A stretch of DNA of 64,000 nt. It comes from Runella defluvii. Its GTDB lineage: Bacteria > Bacteroidota > Bacteroidia > Cytophagales > Spirosomataceae. The position numbers and the translations under genes were made by a program. The notes beneath the pieces are model-generated. The model ran no database searches. It was given only the letters and a program-made list of their open reading frames with translations, and had not been told where the DNA came from. The DNA lies in the NCBI RefSeq assembly GCF_014195535.1, contig NZ_JACIBY010000002.1, forward strand, positions 62,001 through 126,000. The letters run 5' to 3'. Shown piece by piece: positions 61,601-64,000 of the stretch (the stretch's first letter is position 1; every line of letters starts with the position of its first letter).

Positions 61601-64000
61601 AATACCTACCAACTGCTCACCTGTACCTGTCAACAACGCCGAATTTAACGACAACAACGTCCCTGTGCTCGATGTCTCTTGCAACGTCCCGTTCAAGTAT
61701 GTCTTTATCGTGATGCCTGACAACAAATTCGCCCCAATCAAACCTGGGTTTGAGATATTAAACCCTGCAAATGTTCCTGCTGGATAATCTGTCAACTGCT
61801 CTTTAACCGCCAATGAACCTACACTACCCGCCGACACCGCCATTGTGATGGTCGCATAATCCGCCGTGCTTGCGCTTATCGCATTAGCCGCATCAGTCAC
61901 CGAACAACCTAGACAGGCCACACCTGAGATGCCTGTATTAGCTCCACTTATTGAGGTCGGATAAACGGGATTGTTCATCGAAGTTTGAGTGTTACAAACC
62001 AATGCAGGTCCAGCGCAATAACTTTGGAACACAGCACCATAGACTCTTGTTACGCTCAAAACACCTAGTAAGTTACTAATCTCAATCTTCACCTCATCAA
62101 AGGCTGCAGTTGTAACAATACCTACCAACTGTTCACCTGTGCCTGTCAACAACGCCGAATTTAACGACAACAACGTCCCTGTGCTCGATGTCTCTTGCAA
62201 CGCCCCATCTAAATACGTCTTTATCGTAATCCCTGACAACAAATTCGCCCCAATCAAACCTGGGTTTGAGATATTAAACCCTGCAAATGTTCCTGCTGGA
62301 TAATCTGTCAATTGGTCTTTAACCGCCAATGAACCTACACTACCCGCCGACACTGCCATTGTGATAGTCGCATAATCCGCCGTGCTTGCGCTTATCGCAT
62401 TGGCCGCATCAGTCACCGAACAACCTAGACAGGCAATACCTGAGATGCCTGTATTAGCTCCACTTATTGAAGTCGGATAAACGGGATTGTTCATCGAAGT
62501 TTGAGTATTACAAACCAATGCAGGTCCAGCGCAATAACTTTGGAATACCGCACCATAGACCCTTGTTACGCTCAAAACACCTAGCAAGTTACTAATCTCA
62601 ATCTTCACCTCATCAAAGGCTGCTGTTGTAACCATACCTACCAACTGCTCACCTGTGCCTGTCAACAACGCTGAATTTAACGACAACAACGTCCCTGTGC
62701 TCGACGTCTCTTGCAATGTCCCACCCAAGTACGTCTTTATCGTAATGCCTGACAACAAATTCGCCCCAATCAAACCTGGGTTTGAGATATTAAACCCTGC
62801 AAATGTTCCTGCTGGATAATCTGTCAATTGGTCTTTAACCGCCAATGAACCTACACTACCCGCCGACACCGCCATTGTGATGGTCGCATAATCCGCCGTG
62901 CTTGCGCTTATCGCATTGGCAGCATCAGTCACCGAACAACCTAGACACGCCACACCTGAGATACCTGTATTAGCTCCACTTACTGAGGTCGGGAAAACGG
63001 GATTATTCATCGAAGTTTGAGTGTTACAAACCAATGCAGGTCCAGCGCAATAACTTTGGAATACCGCACCATAGACTCTTGTTACGCTCAAAACACCCAA
63101 TAAGTTACTGATTTCAATCTTCACCTCATCAAAGGCTGCTGTTGTAACAATACCTACCAACTGCTCACCTGTGCCTGTCAACAACGCCGAATTTAACGAC
63201 AACAACGTCCCTGTGCTCGACGTCTCTTGCAACGCCCCACCCAAGTACGTCTTTATCGTAATGCCTGATAACAAATTCGCCCCAATCAAACCTGGGTTTG
63301 AAATGTTGAACCCTGCAAATGTTCCTGCTGGATAATCTGTCAACTGGTCTTTAACCGACAATGAACCTACACTACCCGCCGACACCGCCATCGTGATGGT
63401 CGCATAATCCGCCGTGCTTGCGCTTATCGCATTCGAAGCATCCGTTACCGAACAACCTAGACACGCCACACCTGAGATACCCGTATTGGCTCCACTTACT
63501 GAGGTCGGGAAAACGGGATTATTCATCGGGGTTTGAGTGTTACAAACCAATGCAGGACCAGCACAATAACGCTGGAATACCGCACCATAGACTCTTGTTA
63601 CGCTCAAAACACCTAGCAAGTTACTAATCTCAATCTTCACCTCATCAAAGGCTGCAGTTGTAACAATACCTACCAACTGCTCACCTGTGCCTGTCAACAA
63701 CGCCGAATTTAACGACAACAACGTCCCTGTGCTCGACGTCTCTTGCAACGCCCCACCCAAGTACGTCTTTATCGTAATGCCTGACAATAAATTCGCCCCA
63801 ATCAAACCTGGGTTTGAAATGTTGAACCCTGCAAATGTTCCTGCTGGATAATCTGTCAACTGGTCTTTAACCGACAATGAACCCACACTACCCGCTGATA
63901 CCGCCATTGTGATAGTCGCATAATCCGTCGTGCTTGAGCTCACTGCATTGGCAGCGTCAGTTACCGAACAACCTAGACACGCCACACCTGAAATACCTGT
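58700..64000 (-). CDS. Giant secreted repeat protein, 5' end beyond window
   Basis: At least 1766 residues; the frame is open to the right edge, so the start lies outside. Seven 172-residue repeats occupy most of the length (consensus LVCNTQT...NPVYPTSISGANTGI, GIACLGCSVTDAANAI, TITMAVSAGSVGSLAVKD, AFDEVKIEISNLLGVLS), then one diverged unit (59960-60455) and several Ig-like domains towards the C-terminus (TVNLNALTNTGTVPSGTHL..., PYTYSNGASDPGC). The end lacks CHU_C or other known sorting signal. Probably a very large surface adhesin, related to gliding-bacteria adhesins in style only. First of the minus-strand series visible here. Confidence 0.87.
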   Translation of the reverse strand, partial: TGISGVACLGCSVTDAANAVSSSTTDYATITMAVSAGSVGSLSVKDQLTDYPAGTFAGFNISNPGLIGANLLSGITIKTYLGGALQETSSTGTLLSLNSALLTGTGEQLVGIVTTAAFDEVKIEISNLLGVLSVTRVYGAVFQRYCAGPALVCNTQTPMNNPVFPTSVSGANTGISGVACLGCSVTDASNAISASTADYATITMAVSAGSVGSLSVKDQLTDYPAGTFAGFNISNPGLIGANLLSGITIKTYLGGALQETSSTGTLLSLNSALLTGTGEQLVGIVTTAAFDEVKIEISNLLGVLSVTRVYGAVFQSYCAGPALVCNTQTSMNNPVFPTSVSGANTGISGVACLGCSVTDAANAISASTADYATITMAVSAGSVGSLAVKDQLTDYPAGTFAGFNISNPGLIGANLLSGITIKTYLGGTLQETSSTGTLLSLNSALLTGTGEQLVGMVTTAAFDEVKIEISNLLGVLSVTRVYGAVFQSYCAGPALVCNTQTSMNNPVYPTSISGANTGISGIACLGCSVTDAANAISASTADYATITMAVSAGSVGSLAVKDQLTDYPAGTFAGFNISNPGLIGANLLSGITIKTYLDGALQETSSTGTLLSLNSALLTGTGEQLVGIVTTAAFDEVKIEISNLLGVLSVTRVYGAVFQSYCAGPALVCNTQTSMNNPVYPTSISGANTGISGVACLGCSVTDAANAISASTADYATITMAVSAGSVGSLAVKEQLTDYPAGTFAGFNISNPGLIGANLLSGITIKTYLNGTLQETSSTGTLLSLNSALLTGTGEQLVGIVTTAAFDEVKIEISNLLGVLSVTRVYGAVFQRYCAGPALVCNTQTSMNNPVYPTSISGANTGISGIACLGCSVTDAANAISSSTTDYATITMAVSAGSVGSLAVKDQLTDYPAGTFAGFNISNPGLIGANLLSGITIKTYLGGTLQETSSTGTLLSLNSALLTGTGEQLVGIVTTAAFDEVKIEISNLLGVLSVTRVYGAVFQSYCAGPALVCNTQTSMNNPVYPTSISGANTGISGIACLGCSVTDAANAISASTTDYATITMAVSAGSVGSLAVKDQLTDYPAGTFAGFNISNPGLIGANLLSGITIKTYLNGTLQETSSTGTLLSLNSALLTGTGEQLVGIVTTAAFDEVKIEISNLLGVLSVTRVYGAVFQKFCAGPALTCTTITDFVQPTYPAVISGSRTGISGVACLLCAVNDATNVVDNSSANFAEIILTAGVLANGSISIKDGATVHAAGEFVGFDIENASLIGVNLVNAATVSTYLNGVLRETSGGNLISLELLSASRQIVGFTTTQTFDEVRITVGNLASLDIGNTKVFKLIMRGATAAGSLPPVITATTAANTCPNVTVNLNALTNTGTVPSGTHLVWSTSKIPTSAGDTLTNATAVTTAGKYYALYFDKNTGCFSFRADSVTVSINACVCAAGSVAPTLSATAITNICPLPTVSLTGLVTSTCPIGSLLEWHTTNTGLSASTKVLLPGTVGVGGVYYPVCYDAINNCYSPAPAVGVTVTLSLPCVTLPAVQTAVTGEVKTGNAATELQPQGGLPPYTYSNGASDPGCTAPVGANPLPLASNLTINSTTGAYSYTAPATPGTYYFCVKVCDSTSPIGFCTTVTYTVIVTSAGPAGTIDCPKTLIYPAPVAGTPSQHTLVVTVNVTTAGCFTPLTVSGSGITLANGVTQACATNTGVQTLHIPIRYDGTALGTLNFTIGSLTTCTADLLTITPKKIIADVWTLDNCSAVPVGPQLK
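60461..64000 (-). repeat. 516-bp tandem repeat array, at least 7 units
   Basis: The string TCCAGCGCAA (or near variant) recurs at 60461, 60977, 61493, 62009, 62525, 63041 and 63557, exactly 516 bp apart (172 codons). Units differ by few bases; the array continues past the window edge. Confidence 0.95.

Noticed and set aside
58868-63627. Plus-strand ORFs across the giant gene
   Set aside because: Shadows of the repeat frame, repeating every 516 bp, no family features.

Overview
The window reads as a chromosomal segment of a Bacteroidota bacterium, most likely order Cytophagales (Runella/Spirosoma-like; this placement is inference). Support: a gliding-motility-associated (CHU_C, type B) sorting domain on a secreted protein, Bacteroidota-type -7 boxes (TANNTTTG) before several genes, the Bacteroidota GNAT next to argG, a DUF285/BspA-like family, DUF2911, DUF3472, and three-coathanger-type C-termini. 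There is one tRNA (His, GTG) and no rRNA, CRISPR array or phage.

Layout. 0-11 kb is mostly housekeeping: DUF2520 end, cvpA/yqeY, tRNA-His, a carotenoid hydratase gene (cruF-like) followed by a CarH-type MerR/B12 photoregulator, hldD, queD, a GT-C-like membrane protein, lpxB, Uma2, DinB, an amino-acid permease. 11-21 kb holds accessory genes: a DUF6883-DUF4926 fusion, a GH20 hexosaminidase, a Xre/RES toxin-antitoxin pair with an operator-like inverted repeat, an Rpn-type nuclease, OmpA and a lipoprotein. 21-30 kb returns to metabolism (desaturase, folD, zinc-less sirtuin, argG, GNAT, a quinoprotein-cytochrome fusion).

30.4-39.8 kb is the most striking block: four tandem paralogues of secreted DUF285/BspA-like proteins (10-15 repeats of 25 residues, a cysteine in every repeat), each behind the same ~140-bp promoter module. 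The third copy has lost its C-terminal domain by an internal deletion and is followed by a 233-bp MITE-like insertion flanked by TTAA; the equivalent spacers of its neighbours preserve the empty site. The arrangement suggests a recombining, possibly antigen- or ligand-varying surface protein locus.

39.8-46.2 kb: ferredoxin/ferredoxin reductase pair, DUF3472 and M28 exoenzymes, an intact IS3-family element (1392 bp, 3-bp GTC target duplication, A8 frameshift site), and a DUF2911 gene. 46.3-54.4 kb looks like an accessory zone of regulators, SDRs, VOC and unknown AT-rich genes, peppered with five copies of a ~115-bp palindromic element; two direct copies bracket two unknown genes as a cassette-like unit. 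54.5-64 kb is a minus-strand series of three adjoining genes for secreted repeat proteins: a CHU_C (T9SS type B) protein, a 1034-residue Ig-like protein with a 930-bp internal duplication and dockerin-like end, and a giant protein (>1760 residues, running off the right edge) built of near-identical 516-bp repeats. Dispersed intergenic palindromes of several families occur throughout.
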